Source of the DNA: JACRBK01 sp964427955
GTDB lineage: Bacteria; Chloroflexota; Anaerolineae; Aggregatilineales; Aggregatilineaceae
Assembly: GCA_964427955.1 (NCBI GenBank)
Contig: CAYRWY010000299.1
Span: forward strand, 1-7,552
Length of the DNA: 7,552 nucleotides
Direction of reading: 5' to 3'
In this document: in pieces, positions 1 to 5,830 of the stretch
How the letters are laid out: every line of letters starts with the position of its first letter
How positions within the stretch are numbered: the stretch's first letter is position 1
Position numbers and translations under genes: made by a program
The notes under the pieces: generated by a model
Told to the model about the DNA's origin: nothing
Databases searched by the model: none
The model's input: the letters and a program-made list of their open reading frames with translations, nothing else

Positions 1-36
1 AAAGCCCGAAGCCAAGGACGTTTTTCTCATGCATTT

Positions 37-63
37 CTCTGTGTGCTCTGTGTCCTCTGTGGT
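37..63 (+). repeat. Three tandem 9-bp CTCTGTGKN units
   Basis: Three consecutive 9-base units (CTCTGTGTG, CTCTGTGTC, CTCTGTGGT) lie in the leader of the first gene, followed by GAAA. No open reading frame with a recognisable product covers them. The wording resembles short dispersed CTCTGTG/CTTCGTG-type intergenic repeats found in many bacterial genomes; that comparison is from memory. The reverse complement of a related string (CTTCGTGTCCTCG) occurs near the other end of the window at 7484-7496. Function unknown. Confidence 0.55.
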
Positions 64-109
64 GAAATTCCTTGAGCAGCCCGCCAAATTTCTGATTTTG
101 GGATGGGCG

Positions 110-118
110 TGCTAGAAT
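110..118 (+). promoter_or_regulatory. Possible extended -10 promoter for the FHA/PP2C gene run
   Basis: TGCTAGAAT matches the extended -10 pattern TGnTATAAT with one mismatch in the hexamer. The region upstream is AT-rich compared with the rest of the window, and only a poor -35 (TTCTGA at 90-95, spacer 17) can be proposed, as is common for extended -10 promoters. Transcription would begin near 125. That would place the ATG at 103 outside the message and supports the ATG at 151 as the true start. This is a pattern match only. Confidence 0.35.
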
Positions 119-150
119 GGGAAACGAGTACCGGGAGAATAAGATCGCGT

Positions 151-750
151 ATGGCTGAAGCTGGTGGATTCTGCGAAAAACATGGCCCGTTTGACCCGCC
201 GCACCTGACCTGCCCGTTTTGTGCGGTCGAGCAGGAACGACAGCGCGCCTACGGTCCGCCCGCGGACGAGTCAGCGCGCAGTGCGCCCCCGACGGGGTTT
301 GTGCGCCAGACCGTCGAGCCGGAAGCGGCTCCGGCCCCGCGACCGGGGGTGACCGAGATCGTGCCGCGCCGCAGCCTCGCGCCGGACCCGGAACCGCCCG
401 CAGAGGATGACAGCCCTCCCGCCCGGCCCGATCTGCTGGGCTGGCTGATCGTCAAGGAGCCTGCCGGACAGCGCGGGACGGCGCTGGCTGTGAAGGCTAA
501 CCAGATCATCGGGCGCGAAGGCGACGTGCGCTGGGACGATCCGCGCCTGTCGCGCCAGCACGCCCGGCTGACGGTGGAGCCTGCCGCCGAGGCCCCGGAC
601 GATCCGCCCATTTTCCACCTGTGGCCGTTCGGCACGACTAATCCCGTATTCGTCAACGGGCAGGAAATTCGCGGGGCGACGCCGCTGCACGAAAACGACC
701 AGGTACGGCTGGGCGATACGCTGTTTGTGTTCAAAGTGTTGACCGATTGA
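151..750 (+). CDS. FHA domain protein with N-terminal zinc ribbon
   Basis: This 199-residue, probably cytoplasmic protein should bind phosphothreonine peptides. Residues 8-24 form a short zinc-ribbon-like motif, CxxH-x9-CxxC (C8, H11, C21, C24). Residues 35-95 are a Pro/Ala/Glu-rich disordered linker. Residues 98-195 are a forkhead-associated domain with its usual landmarks: G121-R122, S134 and H137 in the LSRQHARL stretch, N164, N169-G170 in VFVNG, and a closing NDQVRLGDTLFVF strand pair. These are the residues that contact phosphothreonine in the family, so binding is likely retained. An in-frame ATG at 103 would add 16 residues. I prefer 151 because the zinc motif sits at the usual distance from it, a purine-rich GGGAGA lies upstream at 133-138 (spacing slightly long), and a promoter-like -10 lies between the two ATGs. 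The PP2C gene starts 7 bases after its stop, so a joint role in Ser/Thr phospho-signalling is likely. No kinase is visible here. Confidence 0.9.
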   Translation: MAEAGGFCEKHGPFDPPHLTCPFCAVEQERQRAYGPPADESARSAPPTGFVRQTVEPEAAPAPRPGVTEIVPRRSLAPDPEPPAEDDSPPARPDLLGWLIVKEPAGQRGTALAVKANQIIGREGDVRWDDPRLSRQHARLTVEPAAEAPDDPPIFHLWPFGTTNPVFVNGQEIRGATPLHENDQVRLGDTLFVFKVLTD

Positions 751-757
751 GGGAATT

Positions 758-2581
758 ATGAGCCAGGAATCTTCCACCGCGCTGCACGTCAGTGTGGCGA
801 TGGGGACCGATATTGGGCGCAAACGCAAGCAGAATCAGGATGCCATCGGCCACCTGACCCCCACCGAGCCGGAGATTTTAGCCGAGTTGGGCCAGATCTT
901 TGTGCTGGCGGACGGGGTCGGCGGGTTGGAGCGCGGCGATCTTGCCAGCCAATACGCGGTCAGCACCATTATCAGCAGCTACTATGAACAGGAATCCGGC
1001 GAGCCGTCCGAACGCCTGGCGCGCGCGATTGCCGAAGCGAATACGGTCATTTACGGCGAAGGCCAGGGCCAGGAGCCTCCGGCGCTGATGGCGACGACGG
1101 TGGTCGCGGCAGTCGTGCGCGAACGGGACCTGGTGGTGGGCAGCGTGGGCGACAGCCCGGCCTACCTGCTGCGCGAGTCGCAGCAGCGCAAGCTCACCCA
1201 GGATCACACCGTCGAGGTGCTGCAAGCCGAAGAAGGGATCGTGCTGCCCGACGGCGACGAGAACGGCCAGAAGCTGGTCCGCGCGCTGGGGACGCAGCCC
1301 TCCGTCAAGGTGGACATCATCAGCGGGCGCGTGCGGCTGGGCGATTACATCCTGCTGTGCAGCGACGGCCTGACGCGCTACGTCGAGCCGGAAGAAGCCA
1401 GCGAGACGACCGCGGCGCAGCCCATCGACGCGGCGGTCACGGCGCTGATCGATCTGGCCAACGAGCGCGGCGGGATGGACAACATCTCGGTGATCCTGCT
1501 GCGCATGGACGAACAAGACGAGCTGGCGCACCTGCTCGAAGTGCGCGACCCGATGGAAACCTGGGGTCGCCCGCGCCGGGCCGAACGCACCCGTCCGCGC
1601 CAGCCCACGGTGAAGATGCCCACCCCGGAGGCGGCGACCCTGACGGAGATGCCGCCCGTCGAAAATCCACTGAACGACGTGATCCGGTTCTTGCGCAGCA
1701 ACACCATGCTGACCGGGATCGGGATCGCGGTGCTGCTGGTGATCTTCGTGATCATCATGCTGGTGCTGGCCAGCCAGGGCGGCGGATCGGACCATCCGGG
1801 GCCGACGGCCATCCCGGCGCAGGATCGCACCCAGACGGTCGTCGTGCAGATCACGGCCACGGCCCAGGTGATGGCGGCCCTGACCAACGATGCCATTCTC
1901 CAGGCGACGGCGGCCCAATCCGCCCGCCTGACGCTGACGCCGCCGACGGCCATCCCGACCAGCGGCCCGCAGATGACCGATGGGATGTGGTTCAAGGTGC
2001 TGGAAGGCGACCCGATCACCGCCTACCAGAGTCCGAGCCTGGGTGCCGATCACGCGACGGCGCTCGAAGCCGACGAGAATTACCGGATCACGCTGGTCTC
2101 GCACGACGTCAAGGACGGGCCGTGGTACCAGGTGGTCGATGCGTTCGGCGAGGAAGTGCGCTGGGTGAACGCGCCCAGCCTGCACGCGCGGATCGTCGCC
2201 GTCGATACGAGCGGCAGCCCGCTGCCCGACGATCAGCAGCCGGTGGACGTCTCGCTGCCGAACGAAATGGCAATCACGACTCCGCCGCCGCCGCGCACGC
2301 CGGGCGCTACCAATACCCCTGGTCCGACCCCGACCACGCGCCCGAATATTCCGTATGGCGAAGAGACGTGGGAACCCGGCCAGGAAGTCGTGCTCAAGGA
2401 CGATCTCAACCTGTGCCGCGTCCCCGACGTGAACGCCTGCGACGCGGGCACCGCCCAGCGCGACGAGACCGCGACTATCCTCAGCGGTCCGACCCCCTCC
2501 GGCGACCACTGGTGGTGGAAGGTCGAGTTCGAGGACGGGCGTACCGGCTGGATCGCGCAGGTGCTGCTCGGCACGCCATGA
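758..2581 (+). CDS. Membrane-anchored PP2C-family Ser/Thr phosphatase with extracytoplasmic SH3-like domains
   Basis: This 607-residue protein should remove phosphate from phospho-Ser/Thr proteins using a two-metal centre. Residues 11-250 form the PP2C domain with all expected acidic landmarks: D18 and the NQD motif ending at D28, ADGVGG with D52, GDS with D132, CSDG with D203, and GGMDNIS with D241-N242. A charged, Pro-rich linker (265-310) leads to one strongly hydrophobic helix at about 317-338. Beyond it is a Thr/Ala-rich stretch, then an SH3-like domain at about 408-475, a Thr/Pro linker (506-530) and a second SH3-like domain at about 541-604 ending in a typical GWIAQVLLG strand. C553 and C561 in the second domain could form a disulfide. 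The layout places the catalytic domain in the cytoplasm and the SH3-like domains outside, perhaps as a wall or envelope sensor (inference). The start at 758 has a good ribosome site, GAGGG at 749-753, overlapping the FHA stop. The last bases overlap the next gene by ATGA. Confidence 0.93.
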   Translation: MSQESSTALHVSVAMGTDIGRKRKQNQDAIGHLTPTEPEILAELGQIFVLADGVGGLERGDLASQYAVSTIISSYYEQESGEPSERLARAIAEANTVIYGEGQGQEPPALMATTVVAAVVRERDLVVGSVGDSPAYLLRESQQRKLTQDHTVEVLQAEEGIVLPDGDENGQKLVRALGTQPSVKVDIISGRVRLGDYILLCSDGLTRYVEPEEASETTAAQPIDAAVTALIDLANERGGMDNISVILLRMDEQDELAHLLEVRDPMETWGRPRRAERTRPRQPTVKMPTPEAATLTEMPPVENPLNDVIRFLRSNTMLTGIGIAVLLVIFVIIMLVLASQGGGSDHPGPTAIPAQDRTQTVVVQITATAQVMAALTNDAILQATAAQSARLTLTPPTAIPTSGPQMTDGMWFKVLEGDPITAYQSPSLGADHATALEADENYRITLVSHDVKDGPWYQVVDAFGEEVRWVNAPSLHARIVAVDTSGSPLPDDQQPVDVSLPNEMAITTPPPPRTPGATNTPGPTPTTRPNIPYGEETWEPGQEVVLKDDLNLCRVPDVNACDAGTAQRDETATILSGPTPSGDHWWWKVEFEDGRTGWIAQVLLGTP

Positions 2582-3096
2582 GCGACGATCTGGCAGCCCG
2601 CGCCACACGCGGCTTACGCGAGAAATTTGAGGCGGCTTTAGCGCACGTTCCCGACGTCGAACCGGCGGAACATGACCGGTTTGAGCCGTCGCCGCCTCGT
2701 CCCTGGACGCGCTGGGGCTTCGGGCTGATCGTCGTGCTGCTGGGCGTCTATAACCTGCTGCTGGCGTGGGACAATGTCGTCCACGCCGGAGAGTATCGCG
2801 ATCTCGGCGTCTCTTATCCGCCGCTGCTGCGGGCCGGACTGGCGCTGGGCTGGAGCGCGCTGCTGCTCGCGCTGGGGATCGGCGTCGGGCGGCGAAACCC
2901 GTGGACGCGCCGCGGGTGGTGGATTTTGCTCAGCAACTATGGCGCGTTCAACGTGTTATGGTTGATCGTATTCGCCGAGTCAGACTTCAGCCGGGGCCGG
3001 GTGGCCTTTCAGGCCGTAGCCAGCGCGGCGCTGCTGGGACTGGCCGCCGCGATCCTTCGCTGGCGGCGCGTGTTTGTTTTGGGAGACAACGCATGA
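2578..3096 (+). CDS. Hypothetical four-helix membrane protein
   Basis: I do not recognise a family for this 172-residue protein. Residues 1-44 are charged and then Pro-rich, presumably cytoplasmic, ending in a Trp/Arg-rich boundary (PWTRWGF). Four hydrophobic helices follow at about 45-65, 83-104, 112-133 and 142-161, with Arg-rich short loops (RRNPWTRRG after helix 2, RWRRV after helix 4) that suggest both termini are cytoplasmic by the positive-inside rule. The ATG at 2578 overlaps the PP2C stop (ATGA), and the TGA at 3094-3096 overlaps the ATG of the carboxyltransferase in the same way, so translation is probably coupled on both sides. A much longer reading frame continues upstream in this frame, but it only shadows the PP2C gene, and its composition turns protein-like only from 2578. 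No enzymatic motif or metal-binding cluster is seen. It could be an accessory membrane partner of either neighbour, but nothing in the sequence proves that. Confidence 0.8.
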   Translation: MSDDLAARATRGLREKFEAALAHVPDVEPAEHDRFEPSPPRPWTRWGFGLIVVLLGVYNLLLAWDNVVHAGEYRDLGVSYPPLLRAGLALGWSALLLALGIGVGRRNPWTRRGWWILLSNYGAFNVLWLIVFAESDFSRGRVAFQAVASAALLGLAAAILRWRRVFVLGDNA

Positions 3097-4637
3097 CAAC
3101 GAACCCGAAGATCGAACAGCTTAACCAGATGCGTTTGAAAAGCGCGGCAGGCGGCGGGCCGGACCGCGTGGCCAAGCAGCACAAGGGCGGCAAACTCACC
3201 GCCCGCGAGCGGCTCGATCTGTTGCTCGATCCGGGCAGCTTTCGCGAAATCGACGCTTTTGTGACGCCGCACTACCAGCAGAAGCCGGACAGCCAGTTTT
3301 TGGGCGACAGCGTGGTGGGCGGCTGGGGCACGATCAACGGGCGGCTGGTGTACGCCTACGCGCAGGACTTCACGGTGCTGGGCGGCTCGATCAGCGAGGT
3401 CCACGCCGCGAAGATCTGCAAGATCATGGATATGGCGATGAAGAATGGCGCGCCGGTGATCGGGCTGAACGACTCGGGCGGGGCGCGCATCCAGGAAGGT
3501 GTGGACAGCCTGAAAGGTGTGGCGGAGATCTTCTTGAAGAACACGCTGGCGAGCGGCGTGATCCCCCAGTTGAGCGTGATCATGGGGCCGTGCGCGGGTG
3601 GGGCGGTCTACAGCCCGGCGCTGACCGATTTCGTGTTCATGGTCAAGGACACGTCGTACATGTTCGTGACCGGGCCGGACGTGGTCAAAGCCGTCACGCA
3701 CGAGGACGTGAGCGCCGAAGAACTGGGCGGCGCGATGGTCCACAATTCCGAGAGCGGCGTCAGCCACGTGGCCGCCAACAGCGAGGAAGACGCGCTGTTC
3801 CTGGTGCGCGAGATTCTGAGCTACATGCCGCAGAACAACATGGAAGAGCCGCCCTTCGAGCCGACCAAAGACGATCCGCTGCGCACCGAAGAGGTGCTCA
3901 ACTCCATCGTGCCGGACGATCCCAGCAAGCCGTATGACATGAAGGAAGTGATCCGGCTGATCGTGGACGAAAGCCGCTTCTTCGAGATTCACGAGCATTT
4001 CGCGCCGAACATCGTGGTGGGCTTCGCGCGGTTGGGCGGGCACAGCGTCGGGATCGTCGCCAACCAGCCCGCCGTGCTGGCCGGGGTGCTGGACATCAAC
4101 GCCAGCGAGAAGGCGGCGCGCTTCATCCGCTTCTGCGACGCTTTCAACATTCCGATCATCACCCTGGAAGACGTGCCCGGCTTTTTGCCCGGCGTCGGCC
4201 AGGAGCACGCCGGGATCATCCGCGCGGGGGCCAAGCTGCTGTACGCCTACTGCGAGGCGACGGTGCCCAAGATCACCGTGGTCACGCGCAAGTCCTACGG
4301 CGGCGCGTACTGCGTCATGAACAGCAAGCACATCCGCAGCGATCTCAACCTGGGCTGGCCGACGGCGGAACTGGCCGTGATGGGGCCGGACGGCGCGGTG
4401 AACATCATCTACCGCCGCGAGCTGGCCGACGCCGAAGACCCGGTCGCGCGCAAGGCCGAACTGATCCAGGAATACCGGGATCGCCACGCCAACCCGTATG
4501 TGGCTGCCGGGCGGGGCTATCTCGACGACGTGATCGTGCCGTCCGAGACGCGCCCGCGCCTGATCAACGCGCTGGGGATGCTGCAAAACAAGCGCGACAG
4601 CAACCCGCCCAAGAAGCACGGGAATATTCCGCTGTGA
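3093..4637 (+). CDS. pccB: Acyl-CoA carboxylase carboxyltransferase (beta) subunit, propionyl-/acetyl-CoA type
   Basis: This 514-residue protein should transfer the carboxyl group from carboxybiotin to an acyl-CoA, giving malonyl-CoA or methylmalonyl-CoA in the cytoplasm. Its length and two-lobe layout match PccB-type subunits. The N-terminal lobe has the LTARERLDLLLDPGSF region (35-50), NDSGGARIQEGVDSLKG (126-142) and the oxyanion-hole segment GPCAGGAVYSPALTD (165-179). The C-terminal lobe has DVPGFLPGVGQEHAGIIR (360-377) and RKSYGGAYCVMNSKH (399-413). Residue 407 in GGAYCVM is Cys, where Asp is associated with propionyl-CoA and Ile with acetyl-CoA in actinobacterial enzymes, so the substrate cannot be called from that site. 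The start has GGGAG at 3081-3085, 7 bases upstream, and overlaps the previous stop. The alpha subunit of methylmalonyl-CoA decarboxylase (MmdA) is a close relative and an alternative, but the biotin carboxylase at 5949-7448 favours a carboxylase. The symbol marks the family rather than a proven substrate. Confidence 0.93.
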   Translation: MTTNPKIEQLNQMRLKSAAGGGPDRVAKQHKGGKLTARERLDLLLDPGSFREIDAFVTPHYQQKPDSQFLGDSVVGGWGTINGRLVYAYAQDFTVLGGSISEVHAAKICKIMDMAMKNGAPVIGLNDSGGARIQEGVDSLKGVAEIFLKNTLASGVIPQLSVIMGPCAGGAVYSPALTDFVFMVKDTSYMFVTGPDVVKAVTHEDVSAEELGGAMVHNSESGVSHVAANSEEDALFLVREILSYMPQNNMEEPPFEPTKDDPLRTEEVLNSIVPDDPSKPYDMKEVIRLIVDESRFFEIHEHFAPNIVVGFARLGGHSVGIVANQPAVLAGVLDINASEKAARFIRFCDAFNIPIITLEDVPGFLPGVGQEHAGIIRAGAKLLYAYCEATVPKITVVTRKSYGGAYCVMNSKHIRSDLNLGWPTAELAVMGPDGAVNIIYRRELADAEDPVARKAELIQEYRDRHANPYVAAGRGYLDDVIVPSETRPRLINALGMLQNKRDSNPPKKHGNIPL

Positions 4638-4807
4638 GTGCCGGACCCCGTTGGCCCACCGGCTGGGTCATGCTGGCCGGGCTGTTGATCGGCGCGCTGG
4701 CCGGGTGGTGGGCGGGATCGCCGCCGGTCGGCATGACCGCGGGGCTGGCGGTCGGCGTCGGGATCGACTCGCTGCTGAATCACTGGCTGAACGAGCGGTC
4801 CACTTGA
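4634..4807 (+). CDS. 57-residue GTG-start membrane peptide
   Basis: A short gene begins with GTG at 4634, whose last two bases and the following A form the carboxyltransferase stop (GTGA overlap), and ends with TGA at 4805-4807. The product has a short basic N-terminus and two hydrophobic segments at about 11-28 and 32-49, rich in Gly/Ala with small-xxx-small spacing (GLLIGALAGWWAG, then GLAVGVGIDSLL), then a polar tail ending NERST. This is consistent with a helical hairpin in the membrane. A weak GGGA lies at 4620-4623. An internal ATG at 4670 is an alternative start, but it would remove part of the first helix. I do not recognise the family. Gly-rich double helices also occur in small ATP-synthase accessory proteins, but there is no specific match. 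Support comes from the coupled start, uninterrupted membrane-type composition and the stop falling just before the repeat region. Confidence 0.6.
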   Translation: MSAGPRWPTGWVMLAGLLIGALAGWWAGSPPVGMTAGLAVGVGIDSLLNHWLNERST

Positions 4808-4827
4808 AAAGACATCGTTTTTCGTAG

Positions 4828-4847
4828 GGGCAGAGCTTGCTCTGCCC
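4828..4847. repeat. Perfect 9-bp-arm palindrome GGGCAGAGC-TT-GCTCTGCCC
   Basis: The arms GGGCAGAGC (4828-4836) and GCTCTGCCC (4839-4847) are perfect inverted copies around TT. Neither strand has a T-run after the stem, so it is not a standard intrinsic terminator, though it could stabilise the 3' end of the upstream transcript. Similar GTAGGGGCAGAGC-type hairpins are, from memory, dispersed in several bacterial phyla. Confidence 0.75.
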
Positions 4848-4858
4848 GAAGATGGTAA

Positions 4859-4925
4859 CCCGGCCTCACCCCCCAACCCCCTCTCCATCCGTTTTTGATG
4901 GAGAGGGGTCAGGGGTGAGGCCGGG
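4859..4925. repeat. Long C-rich/G-rich hairpin repeat, copy 1
   Basis: The outer arms 4859-4872 (CCCGGCCTCACCCC) and 4912-4925 (GGGGTGAGGCCGGG) pair perfectly over 14 bp. The inner arms 4878-4889 (CCCCTCTCCATC) and 4897-4908 (GATGGAGAGGGG) pair perfectly over 12 bp. A 5x3 internal loop separates them and the terminal loop is CGTTTTT. The 67-base structure is therefore a 26-bp imperfect hairpin. A diverged second copy lies at 7512-7552. The arms are strand-asymmetric (C-rich then G-rich), as in widespread REP-like elements. Confidence 0.85.
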
Positions 4926-4972
4926 ACAAGACAGTGGGCCACGTCCCTACCGCATCCGAACGATAGCTGACC

Positions 4973-5830
4973 ATGACCACCGACTTTCGCTGTGAGCTGC
5001 ACGTCCACAGCACCTATTCCGATGGCAAAGCGTCGCCGGAGCAGATTTTAGAGCGCGCGGCGCAGATCGGGCTGGCGGTGCTGGCGATCACCGATCACGA
5101 CAATACGCGTGGATCGCGGATCGCGTGCGCGCAGGCGGATCGCTACGGGATCGAGGTCATCCCGGCGGTGGAGTTCACCTCGCGCTGGGATGGCATCTGC
5201 GGACCGGGCACCGGCCTCGACGTGGACGTGCTCGGCTACGGTCTGGACCTGGACCACCCGGCCCTGCAAGCGCGGGAACAGGCTGCGCTGGCCGATATTA
5301 ACGTGCGGATTGGGGCGTGCTGCGACCGGCTGACGGCGCGCGGGCTGCCGGTGACGCTGGAAGAAGCCTTTGCCGAAAATCCGCAGTATGCCGGGCTGCG
5401 CCACCTGTGCGATATTCTCGCGAGAAAGGGCTTCGCGGCGGATAATGCCGAGGCCGGGCGGCTGGTCCACCCGGAATGGGAAGCCGGGCCGCTGTGCCGT
5501 TTCACGCTGGCCGAGCAGGTGGACGTGATCCACGCGGCGGGCGGCGTGGCGGTGGTGGCGCATCCGCTGTACCAGTGCGCCGGAGAGCCGCTGACCGCCG
5601 ATCACGTCGCGGCGCTGGTCGAAATGGGCATTGACGGCCTGGAAGTCTATCATCGATATGTGGATGATCCGCTGCGGGCGCATTTTCAGGCGCTGGCCGA
5701 CCGGTTTCACCTGCTGGTGACGGGCGGATCGGATGAACACGGCTGGCAGCCGGACCTGCCGCTGCTGGGCACGTCGCCGGTCACGCGCGCGATGGTGGAC
5801 GCCCTGCGGGCAAGGACAAGAGGTTCTTAG
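4973..5830 (+). CDS. PHP-domain phosphoesterase (YciV/TrpH-like)
   Basis: This 285-residue protein belongs to the polymerase and histidinol phosphatase (PHP) superfamily, whose members hydrolyse phosphoesters at a multi-metal site. Characterised relatives of this shape remove the 3'-phosphate of 3',5'-nucleoside bisphosphates or trim RNA 5' ends. Landmarks: H10 and H12 in ELHVHSTYSDG with D17, D41-H42-D43 in AITDHDNT, E67 in PAVEFTS, H144 in LRHLCDILARKG, H197 in VVAHPLY and D254/H256 in GGSDEHGW. A His often follows the Glu in a H(I/V)LGY motif; here that position is D85 in VDVLGYGLD (codon 5225-5227), which may be normal for a subfamily or a lost ligand. Length is typical. The ATG at 4973 gives the motif-bearing N-terminus but has no good ribosome site. 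The gene stands alone between the repeat element and the heptamer arrays, with its stop inside the first array. The exact substrate is unknown. Confidence 0.88.
   Translation: MTTDFRCELHVHSTYSDGKASPEQILERAAQIGLAVLAITDHDNTRGSRIACAQADRYGIEVIPAVEFTSRWDGICGPGTGLDVDVLGYGLDLDHPALQAREQAALADINVRIGACCDRLTARGLPVTLEEAFAENPQYAGLRHLCDILARKGFAADNAEAGRLVHPEWEAGPLCRFTLAEQVDVIHAAGGVAVVAHPLYQCAGEPLTADHVAALVEMGIDGLEVYHRYVDDPLRAHFQALADRFHLLVTGGSDEHGWQPDLPLLGTSPVTRAMVDALRARTRGS

Larger units (their letters stand above)
4824..4950. repeat. Composite intergenic palindromic element with GTAGGG/CCCTAC ends
   Basis: The gap between the 57-residue gene and the PHP gene is mostly palindromic. GTAGGG at 4824-4829 is matched by the inverted CCCTAC at 4945-4950, enclosing two separate hairpins (4828-4847 and 4859-4925). 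The end matches are only six perfect bases (eight with one mismatch), so the outer boundary is tentative. The element has no open reading frame and resembles a short non-autonomous repeat (MITE- or REP-like). No clear target-site duplication is seen. Confidence 0.5.

Noticed and set aside
103..150. Upstream ATG extension of the FHA protein
   Set aside because: It would add 16 unremarkable residues, has no ribosome site and overlaps the likely -10 element.
1357..2577. Long in-frame extension upstream of the four-helix protein
   Set aside because: It is the +3 shadow of the PP2C gene, Arg/Asp/Gly-rich without structure; the real protein begins at the ATGA overlap.
878..2608. 576-codon minus-strand open frame opposite the PP2C gene
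   Set aside because: It is a GC-driven shadow rich in Arg, His, Gly and Ala with no domain pattern, opposite a gene with a full set of PP2C motifs.
3432..3452. Biotin attachment site suggested by an AMK string in the carboxyltransferase
   Set aside because: MDMAMKNGAP is a normal helix of the crotonase-like fold, lacks the MKM biotin motif and is followed by the conserved NDSGGARI segment.
3009..4619. 536-codon minus-strand open frame opposite the carboxyltransferase
   Set aside because: His/Arg/Val-rich shadow translation with no recognisable motif; the + strand encodes a complete conserved enzyme.
4828..4847. Perfect palindrome as an intrinsic terminator of the upstream operon
   Set aside because: No T-run follows the stem on either strand; it is reported as a repeat only.
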